Assembly (NCBI RefSeq): GCF_000421225.1
Contig: NZ_ATWL01000003.1
Span: forward strand, 186,001 to 250,000
DNA length: 64,000 nucleotides
Direction of reading: 5' to 3'
DNA from: Ruania albidiflava DSM 18029
Lineage (GTDB): Bacteria > Actinomycetota > Actinomycetes > Actinomycetales > Beutenbergiaceae
Under the pieces are notes generated by a model. It had not been told where the DNA came from. It did not search any database and saw only the letters and a list, made by a program, of their open reading frames with translations. Below, in pieces: positions 25,621-34,824 of this stretch. The first letter of the stretch is position 1; every line of letters begins with the position of its first letter. A program made the position numbers and the translations under genes.

Positions 25621-27516
25621 TCACGCTGCTGAGCCGACCGACTCGAGCAGGGGCGCAACCTCCTCCACCGACAGCACACCGTCGAGCAGCACGGCCTCTA
25701 GCTCCAGCTCCAGCTCCTCCCCGGTCGCCAGGTGCAACGAGTGGGACCAGGCGAGGGACGGACCGGCACCGAGGTAGTCGGTGGAGCGCACGAACCACGG
25801 CCGTACCTGCCCGCGCTGCACCAGCAACGCGGTCCACGGACGCTCCCCGTCCCGGGAGAGCAGCAGCCACGGCGAGGTGGAGCCGTTGGCCGCGTCCTCA
25901 CCGGTGCCGTCCGCGCAGGTGATCAGCGCCGTACCGTCGCTGGGGAAGCGCCAGAAGATGCCGCCGTAGCCAGCTCCGGGCCGACCCTGGGTAGCCGGGG
26001 ACTCGATTGTCACCGGACCCGCACTGGCGCGCAGCGTGGAGTGCCAGGTCAGCTGCCAGCCGCGCCGGTCGGTCAGGGCGCTCGCAGTCAGCCGGCGACG
26101 TTCGGTGAGCAGCTCGGCGCCGTCGTGGCCGTACCAGGTGACCTGTTCCGTCATCGACGGGCCGACCAGCGTCATGTCCTGGCTGACCTGGGTGCCGTGG
26201 TTGGGCAGGAGCGTAGGACCGGAGTCCCGCACGTAGGTCCGACCGCCCCAGAACGAGGAGTCGTTCACCTGCGCCACCGCGAGGGAGACGCCGTACTGGT
26301 GCCGGTGGTCCAGCGGGGAGATCTCGGTCAGCGGCGTGCCGTTCCAGGTGTGCACCGGGTGCAGGTACGGGCGGGGGGCGTGCACGTCCGGCATCGCTGG
26401 GTGGCGCTCGTAGCGGGCGAGGGTGCTGCCGGACACGCGCAGTACACCAGCCTCGTCGTCGCGCGACCACAACGGCTGGCTGCCGGCCATCGGAGCGGCA
26501 GGTGCAGTGGTCGCCCAGGCTGGTGCCGGACCGGTGCTCGCCCGCTCGATCAGCCGCGGACGGAAGAACAGCGAGCTGCTCTCCGCCTCGCCGACCAGCA
26601 GCTGGTGCAGCTGCTCCCAGGCGTGCCGGCCCAGGTCCATCTGCGGCACCGACATCGTGGTCAGCGACGGGGTGGCGTACTTGGCGAATGCGATGTCGTC
26701 GAACCCGGCCACCGAGATCCCGCGCGGCACGCCCAACCCGATCTCGTTCAGCTTGCCGAGCAGGCCGAAGGCGACCAGGTCGTTGAACGCCAGCACCGCT
26801 GTGGCCTGGGAGTTCAGCACCGCCTCCAGAGCGGCGTAGCCGTCCTCGATCATCGACCCGCACGGGCTGTGCTGGATGCTGATCTGCGGGTGGTCCTGCT
26901 GCAGCCCGCGCAGCCCCTGCAGCCGGGCGGTGTTCGACGCCGAGGTCTCCGGTCCGGCCAGGTAGATGAACTTCTGGTGGCCGAGGTCGATGAGGTGCTC
27001 AGCGAGCTGCCGGATGCCGCCCGCGTAGTCCACGGCCAGCGCCGGCACGTCCCCGGTGAGCGGCTCCCGGTTCACCAGCACCACCGGGGCGGTGGTGGCC
27101 AGCACCTCGTTCAGCACGCGCTCCGGCATCCGGGGGGAGCACAGGATGAGGGCGTCACAGCGCCGGCGCGCCTCGATCGCCAGCTCCGCCTCGCGCTCCG
27201 GTTCCTCGATGCTGTCCGCGACCAGGATCCGGTAGCCGGCGCGGGTGGCGGCCTGGTTCGCCCCGCGCAGCACCTGCTGGAACATCGGGTTGCCCAGGTC
27301 CGGGACCAGCAGCGCCACGGTCTGCGTGCGGCCCAGGGAGAGGCTCCGGGCGACGGTGGAGGGGGAGTAGCTCAGCTCGCGGGCGGCCTTGCGCACCCGG
27401 GCGGCCATCTCCGGGTCGACGGTCGCCCGCCCGTTCATCACCCGGGACACCGTGGCGCGAGAGACGCCGGCTGCGCGGGCGACCTCGGCGATGGTCGCCA
27501 CACCGGTGCTGCTCAT
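25621..27516 (-). CDS. LacI transcription factor fused to a DUF6807 (PmoA-like) domain
   Basis: 631 residues, nearly twice the usual LacI length. Residues 1-~340 are a complete LacI repressor: helix-turn-helix TIAEVARAAGVSRATVSRVM (8-27), NGRATVDPEMAARVRKA hinge, and an effector domain with VAGFDDIAFAKYATPSLTTM. After an Ala/Pro linker, residues ~360-620 match the DUF6807 pattern: APRPYLHPVHTWNGTPLTEI, LDHRHQYGVSLAV, GYGGIFWRFPSDGT and WFVRSTDYLGAGPSLAW. No stop or frameshift separates the parts. DUF6807 proteins occur with carbohydrate genes and their activity is not settled. The start overlaps the GH43 stop by one base (TGATG) with GGAGG upstream. It is probably the regulator of its own operon and of the GAAACCGRTTNC sites. 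Confidence 0.85.
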   Translation of the reverse strand: MSSTGVATIAEVARAAGVSRATVSRVMNGRATVDPEMAARVRKAARELSYSPSTVARSLSLGRTQTVALLVPDLGNPMFQQVLRGANQAATRAGYRILVADSIEEPEREAELAIEARRRCDALILCSPRMPERVLNEVLATTAPVVLVNREPLTGDVPALAVDYAGGIRQLAEHLIDLGHQKFIYLAGPETSASNTARLQGLRGLQQDHPQISIQHSPCGSMIEDGYAALEAVLNSQATAVLAFNDLVAFGLLGKLNEIGLGVPRGISVAGFDDIAFAKYATPSLTTMSVPQMDLGRHAWEQLHQLLVGEAESSSLFFRPRLIERASTGPAPAWATTAPAAPMAGSQPLWSRDDEAGVLRVSGSTLARYERHPAMPDVHAPRPYLHPVHTWNGTPLTEISPLDHRHQYGVSLAVAQVNDSSFWGGRTYVRDSGPTLLPNHGTQVSQDMTLVGPSMTEQVTWYGHDGAELLTERRRLTASALTDRRGWQLTWHSTLRASAGPVTIESPATQGRPGAGYGGIFWRFPSDGTALITCADGTGEDAANGSTSPWLLLSRDGERPWTALLVQRGQVRPWFVRSTDYLGAGPSLAWSHSLHLATGEELELELEAVLLDGVLSVEEVAPLLESVGSAA

Positions 27517-29147
27517 CACGCCTCCTCGTACGGCGGTCGGGCGCCTCTCATGCGGAACGAACGGTACCGTGCCACAGGGTCCGGGGAGCCATCGCCGCCA
27601 GCGCAGGAGCCGAGCGGGGCGGCAGCGAACAACGCGACCTCGGCGCCGATCCAGTGGCCCTTGCTCGCGCTGAACGGCTCCTCGACCGTGGTCCAGCTCG
27701 TATCGCCCTCGGCGGCCCACGCCAGCTGCACTGCTCCGGCACCGTCGCTGCTCAGCCGCAGCCGCACGGAGCCGCCAGCCGGCAACGGGTGTTCGGCGAC
27801 CGGTACCTCGATGCGGCGTCGGTCGGGTGAGTCGTCCGCCCCGGAACGACGACAGACCAGGCGAGGTCCGCCGTCGAGCACCTGCAGACCGATCCACGCG
27901 TACTCCTGGCCGAGGACCACCAGGCCGGTACGGGTGCCCTCCGCCGCGTCGGTGAGCTGCACGCTGGTCTCGTAGCTGCACGGCAGCCCGGCCAGCTGCT
28001 GGCCGAGCAGCTGGGGCAGCAGGCGTAGGTCGCCGAGGTCGTTGGCCACCGCCTGCAGCTCCAGGTGCCCCGCGCCGGTGCTTGCCCATCCCGGATCTGG
28101 GTTGGCCTGCCAGTGCCACTTCGGGTTCAGCGGGCCGGTGAAGTCGTCACTGCCGTCGACGGCGCGCAGCCCCTGCCGCACGTGCGGCACCGGGGCAGGG
28201 TGGCTCAGCACCGGCTCTCCCGACTCGCCCAGGACCGGCCAGCCGTCGGTGTCCCAACACATCGGTTGCAGATGGGTGACCCGGCCGTAGGGGCCGCGGT
28301 CCTGGAAGTGCACGAACCAGTCCGCACCGTTGGCGTCAGTGACCCAGGCGCCCTGGTGCGGTCCGTTCACCGGGGTGCTGCCCTGGGCGAGCACCTTCCG
28401 TTCCTCGTAGGGCCCGTACACCGACCGGGACCGGAACGCGGCCTGCCAGCCGGTGGCGACCCCACCGGCGGGCGCGAAGATCCAGTACCAGTCCTCCCGC
28501 CGGTACAGCTTGGGCCCCTCGAGCGTGGAGTAGCCGGGCAGGTCTGCGCCGTCGACCACAGTGCGGCCGGGGGAGAGCACCCTGGTCAGGTCCGGGCTGA
28601 CCTCCAGCACGGTCAACCGGTTCTTCACCCCGGACCGGCTGGCGGCCCAGCCGTGCACCAGGTAGGTGCGGCCGTCGCTGTCCCACAGCGGGCACGGGTC
28701 GATCAGTCCCTGCCCGGCGAGCAGCAGGTGCGGTTCGGCCCACGGGCCCTCGGCGGCCGGGGCGGTGGAGACCCACAGCCCGTGGTCGGGATCCGGCCAG
28801 ACGATGTACAGGATGCCCTCGTGCGCGCGGATCGACGGCGCCCATACGCCACTGCCGTGCCGCGGCAGGGCGAAGTGCTGGTGCGGTGGTACCGCCGGTA
28901 GCGCATGCGCAGCGACCTGCCAGGTGACCAGGTCTGCCGAGCGCAGCACCGGCAGCCCGGGGGCCCGGTTGAAGCTGGAGGCGACCATCAGGTACTCGTC
29001 GCCGAAGCGGATGACGTCCGGGTCCGGCCAGTCCTCGTCCAGCACCGGGTTGCGGTAGAGACCTGGCGGGATGGGCTGGATGTCTCCTGGTGCCGGGACG
29101 CCACGGTCCTGGGTGCTCGGTCGTGGGGAGGAAGCAGTGGGCGCCAT
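27516..29147 (-). CDS. Glycoside hydrolase family 43 (arabinofuranosidase/xylosidase type)
   Basis: 543 residues, no signal peptide, so it acts on imported oligosaccharides. Five-bladed GH43 propeller: YRNPVLDEDWPDPDVIRFGD holds the catalytic base Asp, GLIDPCPLWDSDGRTYLVHG the pKa-tuning Asp, and YSTLEGPKLYRREDWYWIF the acid Glu. A C-terminal concanavalin-like domain follows from about 340 (DDFTGPLNPKWHWQANP), as in the GH43 subfamily 12-like enzymes. ATG 29147 chosen over an upstream GC frame; GAGAG precedes it. Second in the operon, 40 nt after the Gfo/Idh gene. Likely trims arabinose, xylose or galactose from pectin side chains; specificity cannot be read. Confidence 0.88.
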   Translation of the reverse strand: MAPTASSPRPSTQDRGVPAPGDIQPIPPGLYRNPVLDEDWPDPDVIRFGDEYLMVASSFNRAPGLPVLRSADLVTWQVAAHALPAVPPHQHFALPRHGSGVWAPSIRAHEGILYIVWPDPDHGLWVSTAPAAEGPWAEPHLLLAGQGLIDPCPLWDSDGRTYLVHGWAASRSGVKNRLTVLEVSPDLTRVLSPGRTVVDGADLPGYSTLEGPKLYRREDWYWIFAPAGGVATGWQAAFRSRSVYGPYEERKVLAQGSTPVNGPHQGAWVTDANGADWFVHFQDRGPYGRVTHLQPMCWDTDGWPVLGESGEPVLSHPAPVPHVRQGLRAVDGSDDFTGPLNPKWHWQANPDPGWASTGAGHLELQAVANDLGDLRLLPQLLGQQLAGLPCSYETSVQLTDAAEGTRTGLVVLGQEYAWIGLQVLDGGPRLVCRRSGADDSPDRRRIEVPVAEHPLPAGGSVRLRLSSDGAGAVQLAWAAEGDTSWTTVEEPFSASKGHWIGAEVALFAAAPLGSCAGGDGSPDPVARYRSFRMRGARPPYEEA

Positions 29148-29187
29148 CGCGGTTCTCTCGAGAGGTGGTGGTTCTGCTGGCGGTGGG

Positions 29188-30570
29188 CTACTCGCCGAGC
29201 ACGGCGCTGTGCACCGGCTCACCGTAGTCGGCAAGGCGCACCACCTGACCGGAGGTCAGGGAGTCGTTCACCGCAGCGCCGATGAGCACCGACCGGACCC
29301 CGTCGCCGTAGCCGGCCTGGCGTCCGAGCGGATCCTCAGCCGGGCCTCGGAAGATGTCGTCGAGCAGCATGGCGTCGCCGCCGCCGTGCGCGCCGGCACC
29401 TTCGGGGATCGGTACCTCCTCCGGCTGGGCCCAGAGTCGCTGCAGCACCAGGCGCGAGCCGTGCGGCCGGAGCCGCTGCCCGGTGCGCTCGGCTTCGGTG
29501 GCGCTCGGGTCCAGCACCGGGCGGTCTTTGCCGCCCGGTCCGAGTCCGCTGGTGGTGCGCTCGGCGCTGACCGCCCCGCGTTCCACCACGTCCAGCTCCA
29601 GCCTGCCCTCGGTGCCGTTGACCGCCACCCGGTAGCCCTCCCACGGGGAGTGCGCGTTCAGCGAGTAGGACATCGCCGCCCCGCGCTGGTAGCCCACGAT
29701 CACCGAGAGGTTGTCCTCGATGCTGATGCCCTGGCCGAAGACGTCCTGGTCGCGGTGGTAGCCGTCCAGGTGCTCCGCGTCCAGGAACAGCCCCTTGAGC
29801 TGAGGGTCGGCGGCCAGGTCGAGGGCGAACGGATCGCCAGCGGCGACCAGGTCCCGACCCAGCGCGGGCCGTTCCCCCAGGCCGCGGTCGGCGGCGTTCT
29901 CCGCACCGTAGAAGTGCAGGCCGCCGAGCGCGAACACGGTCTCCGGGACGTCTGCGAGCCACCAGTTGACCAGGTCGAAGTGGTGCGTGGACTTGTGCAC
30001 GGCGAGCCCGCCGGAGCTGTCCTTCTCCCGGTGCCAGCGGCGGAAGTAGTCCGCCCCGTGCACCGTGTCCAGGCACCACTCGAAGTGCACGGAGGTGACC
30101 GTGCCGATGGCGCCTTCGGCGATCAGGCGCCGCACGGTCGAGTTCCGCGGGGAGTAGCGGTAGTTGAACGTGACGGTGAGCGTGCCGGTGGACTCCCGGG
30201 CGGCCCGCACGATGCGTTCCAGGCTGGGCACGTCGATGGTCATCGGCTTCTCCGTGATGACGTCCAGACCGCGGTCCAGGCCCGCGACGATGTGATCGGC
30301 GTGGGTGGAGTCCTTGCTGGTGACGATCAGCACGTCCGGCCGGGTGGCGGCGAGCATCTCTTCGAGCTGGTCGGGGGAGAAGTGCGGCGGGTGGTCGTAA
30401 CCGCGGTCGGCCAGGTACCGGTCGTAGTAGGCCATCCTCGCCTCGTTCGGGTCGAGGAACGCCACGATCTCGCCCAGATCCGCATGGCTGGAGGTCAGGG
30501 CATCGATGTACATCCGGGAGCGCCCGCCGGTCCCGATGACGGCGTGACGGCGGGCGGGACGATCAGACAT
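29188..30570 (-). CDS. Gfo/Idh/MocA family oxidoreductase
   Basis: 460 residues, longer than the usual ~350. N-terminal Rossmann motif VIGTGGRSRMY, catalytic block VITEKPMTID, and substrate block GGLAVHKSTHHFDLVNWWLA with the paired histidines. The extension lies in the C-terminal domain (about 240-300 and 370-420). ATG 30570 with AGGA upstream. First gene of the operon Gfo/Idh-GH43-LacI-DUF6807-AEC, driven by a near-consensus promoter with two operators. Probably oxidises a sugar or uronate released from the transported oligosaccharide. Confidence 0.87.
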   Translation of the reverse strand: MSDRPARRHAVIGTGGRSRMYIDALTSSHADLGEIVAFLDPNEARMAYYDRYLADRGYDHPPHFSPDQLEEMLAATRPDVLIVTSKDSTHADHIVAGLDRGLDVITEKPMTIDVPSLERIVRAARESTGTLTVTFNYRYSPRNSTVRRLIAEGAIGTVTSVHFEWCLDTVHGADYFRRWHREKDSSGGLAVHKSTHHFDLVNWWLADVPETVFALGGLHFYGAENAADRGLGERPALGRDLVAAGDPFALDLAADPQLKGLFLDAEHLDGYHRDQDVFGQGISIEDNLSVIVGYQRGAAMSYSLNAHSPWEGYRVAVNGTEGRLELDVVERGAVSAERTTSGLGPGGKDRPVLDPSATEAERTGQRLRPHGSRLVLQRLWAQPEEVPIPEGAGAHGGGDAMLLDDIFRGPAEDPLGRQAGYGDGVRSVLIGAAVNDSLTSGQVVRLADYGEPVHSAVLGE

Positions 30571-30604
30571 GGGGATCCTGTTTCGACTCGGTGATCGACG
30601 GCGA

Positions 30605-30650
30605 GAAACCGATTTCCGACCAACCTAATCAATTGCCGGCCTGATGTCAA
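30605..30650 (-). promoter_or_regulatory. Promoter and proximal operator of the Gfo/GH43/LacI-DUF6807 operon
   Basis: On the minus strand TTGACA (30650-30645), 17 nt, TAGGTT (30627-30622) is the best consensus promoter in the window. The palindrome GAAACCGATTTC (30605-30616) covers the predicted start site. Confidence 0.78.
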
Positions 30651-30681
30651 CTGAGCCGCTCCGCCTTGCGAGCGAGGTCTA

Positions 30682-30693
30682 GAAACCGGTTCC
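30682..30693. promoter_or_regulatory. Distal operator of the same operon
   Basis: GAAACCGGTTCC, CG-centred palindrome, 77 bp centre to centre from the proximal operator, upstream of the -35. The remaining part of the 354-nt gap 30571-30924 shows only the glpK hairpin. Confidence 0.55.
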
Positions 30694-30883
30694 GGCCCGC
30701 AAGGGGGGCGTGGGGCCCGGTGAGCGGCGAGCTGTCACGCTGGCAAGGCTCGGCACGGCCCCGGGCCGGTTGGCGTGCCGCCCTCGCTCGTCGGTGGGGC
30801 AGGCCGGGCTGGCCGCATGTCATGTGGTCGGACGGGGCCGGACAGATGGGGCGGGACCGATGCGGGCGGGACGCGTGCCAGCA

Positions 30884-30908
30884 GGGCGGGTAGCCACGCT
30901 ACCCGCCC
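30884..30908 (-). terminator. Terminator hairpin of glpK
   Basis: GGGCGGGTAGC (30884-30894) and its exact complement (30898-30908) make an 11-bp stem with a three-base loop, 17 nt after the glpK stop. No T-tract. Confidence 0.68.
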
Positions 30909-30924
30909 CGGCGACGACTGACGG

Positions 30925-32442
30925 TCAGGCCTCGGTGTCTTCGTCTACCCAGTCGAAGGTCTTGGTCACGGCCTTCTTCCAGTTCCGGTACAGCCGCTCC
31001 CGCTCGTTCTCCTCCATCTGCGGGGTCCAGCGCTTGTCCTCGGACCAGTTGTCGATCACGTCCTGCTCCCCGGACCAGAACCCGACCGCGATGCCGGCCG
31101 CGTAGGCGGCACCCAGCGCAGTGGTCTCGGCAATCTTCGGCCGGATGACGTCGACACCGAGGATGTCGGCCTGGAACTGCATGAGCAGATCGTTGGCGAT
31201 CATGCCACCATCGACCTTCAGCTCGGTCACGTCCACCCCGGAGTCGGCGTTCATCGCATCGACCACCTCACGGGTCTGGAAGGCGGTCGCCTCCAGCGTC
31301 GCCCGGGCGAGGTGCCCCTTGTTCACATACCGGGTCAGCCCGACGAGCGCACCGCGTGCGTCCGGGCGCCAGTGTGGGGCGAACAGGCCGGAGAACGCAG
31401 GGACGAAGTACGCGCCACCGTTGTCCTCCACCGTCTTGGCCAGGTCCTCCACCTGCGGAGCCTCGGTGATCAGTCCCAGGTTGTCGCGCAACCACTGCAC
31501 CAGCGACCCGGTCACGGCGATCGAGCCCTCGAGCGCATAGATCGGCTTCTGATCCCCGATCTTGTACGCGACCGTGGTGAGCAGACCGTTCTCCGAGGGG
31601 ATGGCCTCCTCACCGGTGTTCATCAGCATGAAGTTGCCGGTGCCGTAGGTGTTCTTGGCCATGCCGACCTCGAAGCACGCCTGGCCGAAGGTGGCGGCCT
31701 GCTGGTCGCCGAGGATGCCGGCGAGCGGTACGCCTGGGATCATGCCGCCCTCGCGGCCTCTGCCGTACTCCTCGGAGGAGGAACGGATCTCCGGGAGCAT
31801 CGACATCGGGATGCCCATGTCGGCGGCGATGTCGGCGTCCCAGTCCAGCGTCTTCAGGTCCATCAGCATGGTGCGCGACGCGTTCGTGACGTCGGTGACG
31901 TGCACCCCGCCGTTCGTCCCGCCGGTCATGTTCCACAGGAGCCAGGCGTCGGTGTTGCCGAACAGCAGGTCACCAGCCTCGGCCTTGGCGCGCGCGCCCT
32001 CGACGTTCTCCAGGATCCAGCGGATCTTCGGACCGGAGAAGTAGGTCGCCAGCGGCAGCCCCACCTTGGCCTTGTACTTGTCCGGTCCGTCCGACCCAGC
32101 CAGCTCGTCGACGATCTTCTGGGTGCGGGTGTCCTGCCAGACGATCGCGTTGTACACCGGTTCGCCGGTGTTCTTGTCCCACACGACCGCGGTCTCGCGC
32201 TGGTTGGTGATGCCGACAGCGGCGATGTCGCTCTTGCTCAGCGGCGCACGGGCGAGGGCCAGGCCGACGACCTCCCGGGTGTTCCGCCAGATCTCCAGGG
32301 GGTCGTGCTCGACCCAGCCGGCCTTCGGGAAGATCTGCTCGTGCTCGATCTGGCCGGACTCCACGATCTGACCGGAGTGGTCGAAGATGATGGCGCGGGT
32401 GCTGGTCGTGCCCTGGTCGATGGCGAGTACGTAGTCAGGCAT
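30925..32442 (-). CDS. glpK: Glycerol kinase
   Basis: 505 residues, phosphorylating glycerol to glycerol 3-phosphate in the cytosol. All FGGY landmarks are present: [15 protein letters not shown] phosphate loop, [88 protein letters not shown] and [19 protein letters not shown]. Length is exactly typical. Start ATG with GAAGGAA upstream. Stands alone, divergent from a SorC-type regulator; no glpF or glpD is in the window. Confidence 0.98.
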   Translation of the reverse strand: MPDYVLAIDQGTTSTRAIIFDHSGQIVESGQIEHEQIFPKAGWVEHDPLEIWRNTREVVGLALARAPLSKSDIAAVGITNQRETAVVWDKNTGEPVYNAIVWQDTRTQKIVDELAGSDGPDKYKAKVGLPLATYFSGPKIRWILENVEGARAKAEAGDLLFGNTDAWLLWNMTGGTNGGVHVTDVTNASRTMLMDLKTLDWDADIAADMGIPMSMLPEIRSSSEEYGRGREGGMIPGVPLAGILGDQQAATFGQACFEVGMAKNTYGTGNFMLMNTGEEAIPSENGLLTTVAYKIGDQKPIYALEGSIAVTGSLVQWLRDNLGLITEAPQVEDLAKTVEDNGGAYFVPAFSGLFAPHWRPDARGALVGLTRYVNKGHLARATLEATAFQTREVVDAMNADSGVDVTELKVDGGMIANDLLMQFQADILGVDVIRPKIAETTALGAAYAAGIAVGFWSGEQDVIDNWSEDKRWTPQMEENERERLYRNWKKAVTKTFDWVDEDTEA

Positions 32443-32537
32443 GTCGTTCCTTCGTGTTCGTAGGGCTCCGCTCGGGCGGATCTTCTCGACGCTTCCTCGC
32501 GACGCCTCGGTGGCGGACTCGCCGCCGCACGTCGGTG

Positions 32538-32611
32538 TGGTTGCACGGTGTCCTGACTGTCATGGTTGCCCCGGGCGCACGAGTGCGCAACCATCGTGCA
32601 CGAACGTGCAC
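32538..32611. promoter_or_regulatory. Operator region between glpK and the SorC-type regulator
   Basis: TGGTTGC occurs at 32538-32544 and 32563-32569, and its complement GCAACCA at 32587-32593. A separate palindrome GTGCACGAACGTGCAC (32596-32611), perfect except for its central AA, lies 24 nt before the regulator's start. These are candidate sites for the SorC-type protein; promoters could not be fixed. Confidence 0.5.
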
Positions 32612-32635
32612 CGCCGCCGCGGAAAGGATGAACGA

Positions 32636-33601
32636 GTGCGTGAGGACGATGCGTACCGGGCCGCGGCGATGTACTACCTGCAGGACCAGACCATGGAGGT
32701 CATCGCCGGCACCCTCGGCGTGTCCCGGTCCACCGTGTCCCGGCTGATCAAGGCCGCGCGGGACGAAGGCATCGTGCGCATCGCGCTGCGTCGGCCCAGC
32801 GGCACCGGCGCCGACCTGGGCCACCGCCTGGCGGCGACGTTCGGGATCATGGCGCACGTGGTACCGGTGCGGGAGCGTGCCAGCGAGGTGCAGCGGCTGG
32901 AACAGGTGGCGATGGTGGCTGCCGGGCTGGTGACCGACTGGGTACAGGCCGGGATGGTCATCGGTGTGGCTTGGGGGACGACGGTCACCGCGATCGCCAG
33001 GCACCTCACCCCCAGCCCAGCGCGCGGCTCGGTCGTGGTGCAGCTCAACGGGGCGGCGAACACGTTCGCTGGCGGAGTCACCTACGCCGGCGACCTGGTC
33101 TCCTCGATCGCCACGGCCTTCGACTCCACACCGCACCTGTTCCCGGTACCCGCGTTCTTCGACTTCGCCGAGACCAAGGAGGCGATGTGGCGGGAGCGGA
33201 GCATCCGCCGGGTGCTAGCGGTGCAGCGTCGCGTGGACCTGGCGCTGTTCGGCGTCGGTGCGCTCGCGGCGGACGTCCCTTCGCACGTCTACAACGCGGG
33301 CTACCTGGACGATGCGGAGATGGCCGAGCTGGCGGCCGACCGGGTGGTGGGGGACGTGTGCACCGTGTTCCTGCGCGAGGACGGCACCTACCGGGACGTG
33401 GCCATCAACGCGCGCGCCACCGGGCCCACCCCGCACGAGCTGCGCACCCTGGGGCGGCGGGTGTGCGTGGCGGTCGGTGCGGCCAAGGTGCCGGCGCTGC
33501 TCGGCGCGCTGCGCGCTCGGGTGGCCACCGACCTGGTCACCGACGAGGCCACGGCACGGTTGCTTCTGGAGCACCTGCACCGTGAGTCCGTGGCAGGCTG
33601 A
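32636..33601 (+). CDS. SorC family sugar-binding transcriptional regulator
   Basis: 321 residues. N-terminal DeoR/SorC-like helix-turn-helix (MEVIAGTLGVSRSTVSRLIK, about 20-39), then a phosphosugar-binding domain related to sugar isomerases: GVAWGTTVTAI, NGAANTFAGGVTYAGDL, and a late VCVAVGAAKVPALLGAL block. GTG 32636 chosen, with AAAGGA upstream; nothing upstream in frame resembles the family. Divergent from glpK, so it is a candidate regulator of glycerol use, with a phosphorylated sugar or glycerol 3-phosphate as possible effector. Closely followed by the acetyltransferase gene. Confidence 0.85.
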   Translation: MREDDAYRAAAMYYLQDQTMEVIAGTLGVSRSTVSRLIKAARDEGIVRIALRRPSGTGADLGHRLAATFGIMAHVVPVRERASEVQRLEQVAMVAAGLVTDWVQAGMVIGVAWGTTVTAIARHLTPSPARGSVVVQLNGAANTFAGGVTYAGDLVSSIATAFDSTPHLFPVPAFFDFAETKEAMWRERSIRRVLAVQRRVDLALFGVGALAADVPSHVYNAGYLDDAEMAELAADRVVGDVCTVFLREDGTYRDVAINARATGPTPHELRTLGRRVCVAVGAAKVPALLGALRARVATDLVTDEATARLLLEHLHRESVAG

Positions 33602-33605
33602 GCAG

Positions 33606-34130
33606 GTGGACACCACCCCGGAGACTGCCCCTCTCATCCGCCCTGCCCTGCCTGCGGACGTGCGCGCGATCCGGACGATCGTCGATCCGTACGCAGAGGA
33701 GCGCATCCTGCTGGCCAAGGACCTGGTCGACTTCTACGAGGCGGTCCCGGAGTTCCTGGTGGCCGAGGACCCCGGTAGCGGCCAGGTGATCGGCTGCGGT
33801 GCGCTGCACGTGATGTGGGAGGACCTCGGGGAGGTGCGCACCTTGGCGGTGCGCCGGGACCGGCTGGGTACCGGGGTGGGCCACCAGCTGCTCGAGGCGC
33901 TGCTGCAACGTGCCCGTGACTACCGCCTGGCCCGGGTGTTCTGCCTGACCTTCGAGGTCGGCTTCTTCTCCGGGCACGGGTTTGCCCCGATCGAGGGGGA
34001 GGTGGTGGACCGGGAGGTCTACCTGGAGCTGCTGCTCTCCCGGGACGACGGCATCGCGGAGTTCCTCGACCTAGCCCGGGTGAAGCCGAACACCCTGGGC
34101 AACACCCGGATGCTGCGGCAGCTCGACTGA
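33606..34130 (+). CDS. GNAT acetyltransferase, amino-acid N-acetyltransferase (short ArgA/NAGS type)
   Basis: 174 residues. Resembles the short actinobacterial N-acetylglutamate synthase known from mycobacteria: IRPALPADVRAIRTIVDPYA, LLAKDLVDFYEAVPEFLVAED, then the acetyl-CoA motif VRRDRLGTGVGHQLLEALL and the VFCLTFEVGFFSGHGF block. It would make N-acetylglutamate at the start of arginine synthesis. The start is GTG 33606, five nt after the SorC stop; an in-frame GTG at 33582 with a GGAG upstream is an alternative and would overlap that gene. No arginine genes are nearby. Confidence 0.82.
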   Translation: MDTTPETAPLIRPALPADVRAIRTIVDPYAEERILLAKDLVDFYEAVPEFLVAEDPGSGQVIGCGALHVMWEDLGEVRTLAVRRDRLGTGVGHQLLEALLQRARDYRLARVFCLTFEVGFFSGHGFAPIEGEVVDREVYLELLLSRDDGIAEFLDLARVKPNTLGNTRMLRQLD

Positions 34131-34168
34131 CTGGTCCCCAGCGTCGCCGGCCGCCCCGGCGGGCATGG

Positions 34169-34693
34169 TCAGGGCAGCCTCGGGCGCAGCAGCACGTTCA
34201 CCCGCACGACCGCGAGCACGACCGCGACCTGGACGAGCAGCACTGCTCCGACCACTGCTCCCAGGACCGCGCTGATGTCGACGATCGCCCACCCGGTCAC
34301 CCCGACCACGGCCAGGGCCACGACCACCCGCAGCAGGACCGCCAGGCGGCGGGCGGTGCGGATCGTCTGCTGCTGCGGTAGCTGGCGGCGCGCGGCGTCG
34401 TGGCTGGTGCGGCTGCCCGGGTCGCCGACGCCTCGGGCGATCGTCAGCCATCCCAGCGCCGCGACCACGGCGGCCACGATCGCCAACAGCTGGGCGACGC
34501 CGAGCATCGTCAGTCCGGCCAGCACCCGCAGGTCGGTGCGGTGCACACCGGCCATGCTCAGCGCCCCGGCGCCCACGAGGGCCAGGACGAGGCAGGTGGC
34601 ACACATCAGCAGCAGGGTGCGGGTGTGCGCGCGCAGAGCGCGGGCGATGGCCACGTCTTCCAGCGCCGCGTCCTCGTCCTCGTCCACCTGCAC
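34169..34693 (-). CDS. Four-span membrane protein of unknown function
   Basis: 174 residues. Acidic N-terminus (VDEDEDAALEDVAIARAL), then four hydrophobic segments in two pairs (about 28-50, 58-82, 118-140, 144-166) separated by a basic loop rich in Arg and Gln. No motif I recognise. GTG 34693 has a GGAG about ten bases upstream. Convergent with the acetyltransferase, 38 nt away. The composition and third-position GC fit a real gene. Confidence 0.6.
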   Translation of the reverse strand: MQVDEDEDAALEDVAIARALRAHTRTLLLMCATCLVLALVGAGALSMAGVHRTDLRVLAGLTMLGVAQLLAIVAAVVAALGWLTIARGVGDPGSRTSHDAARRQLPQQQTIRTARRLAVLLRVVVALAVVGVTGWAIVDISAVLGAVVGAVLLVQVAVVLAVVRVNVLLRPRLP

Positions 34694-34824
34694 GCGCCTC
34701 TCCTGCTCCGCTCGGCCTCTGGACGCACCCTCGACGGGGCGAGGTCGTCCCGATGCAGCCTACCGGGGCAGCCCGCGGCCACCGTGCGCCCGCCGGCGGC
34801 CACGCCACCGGCGCCCGGTCGCCG

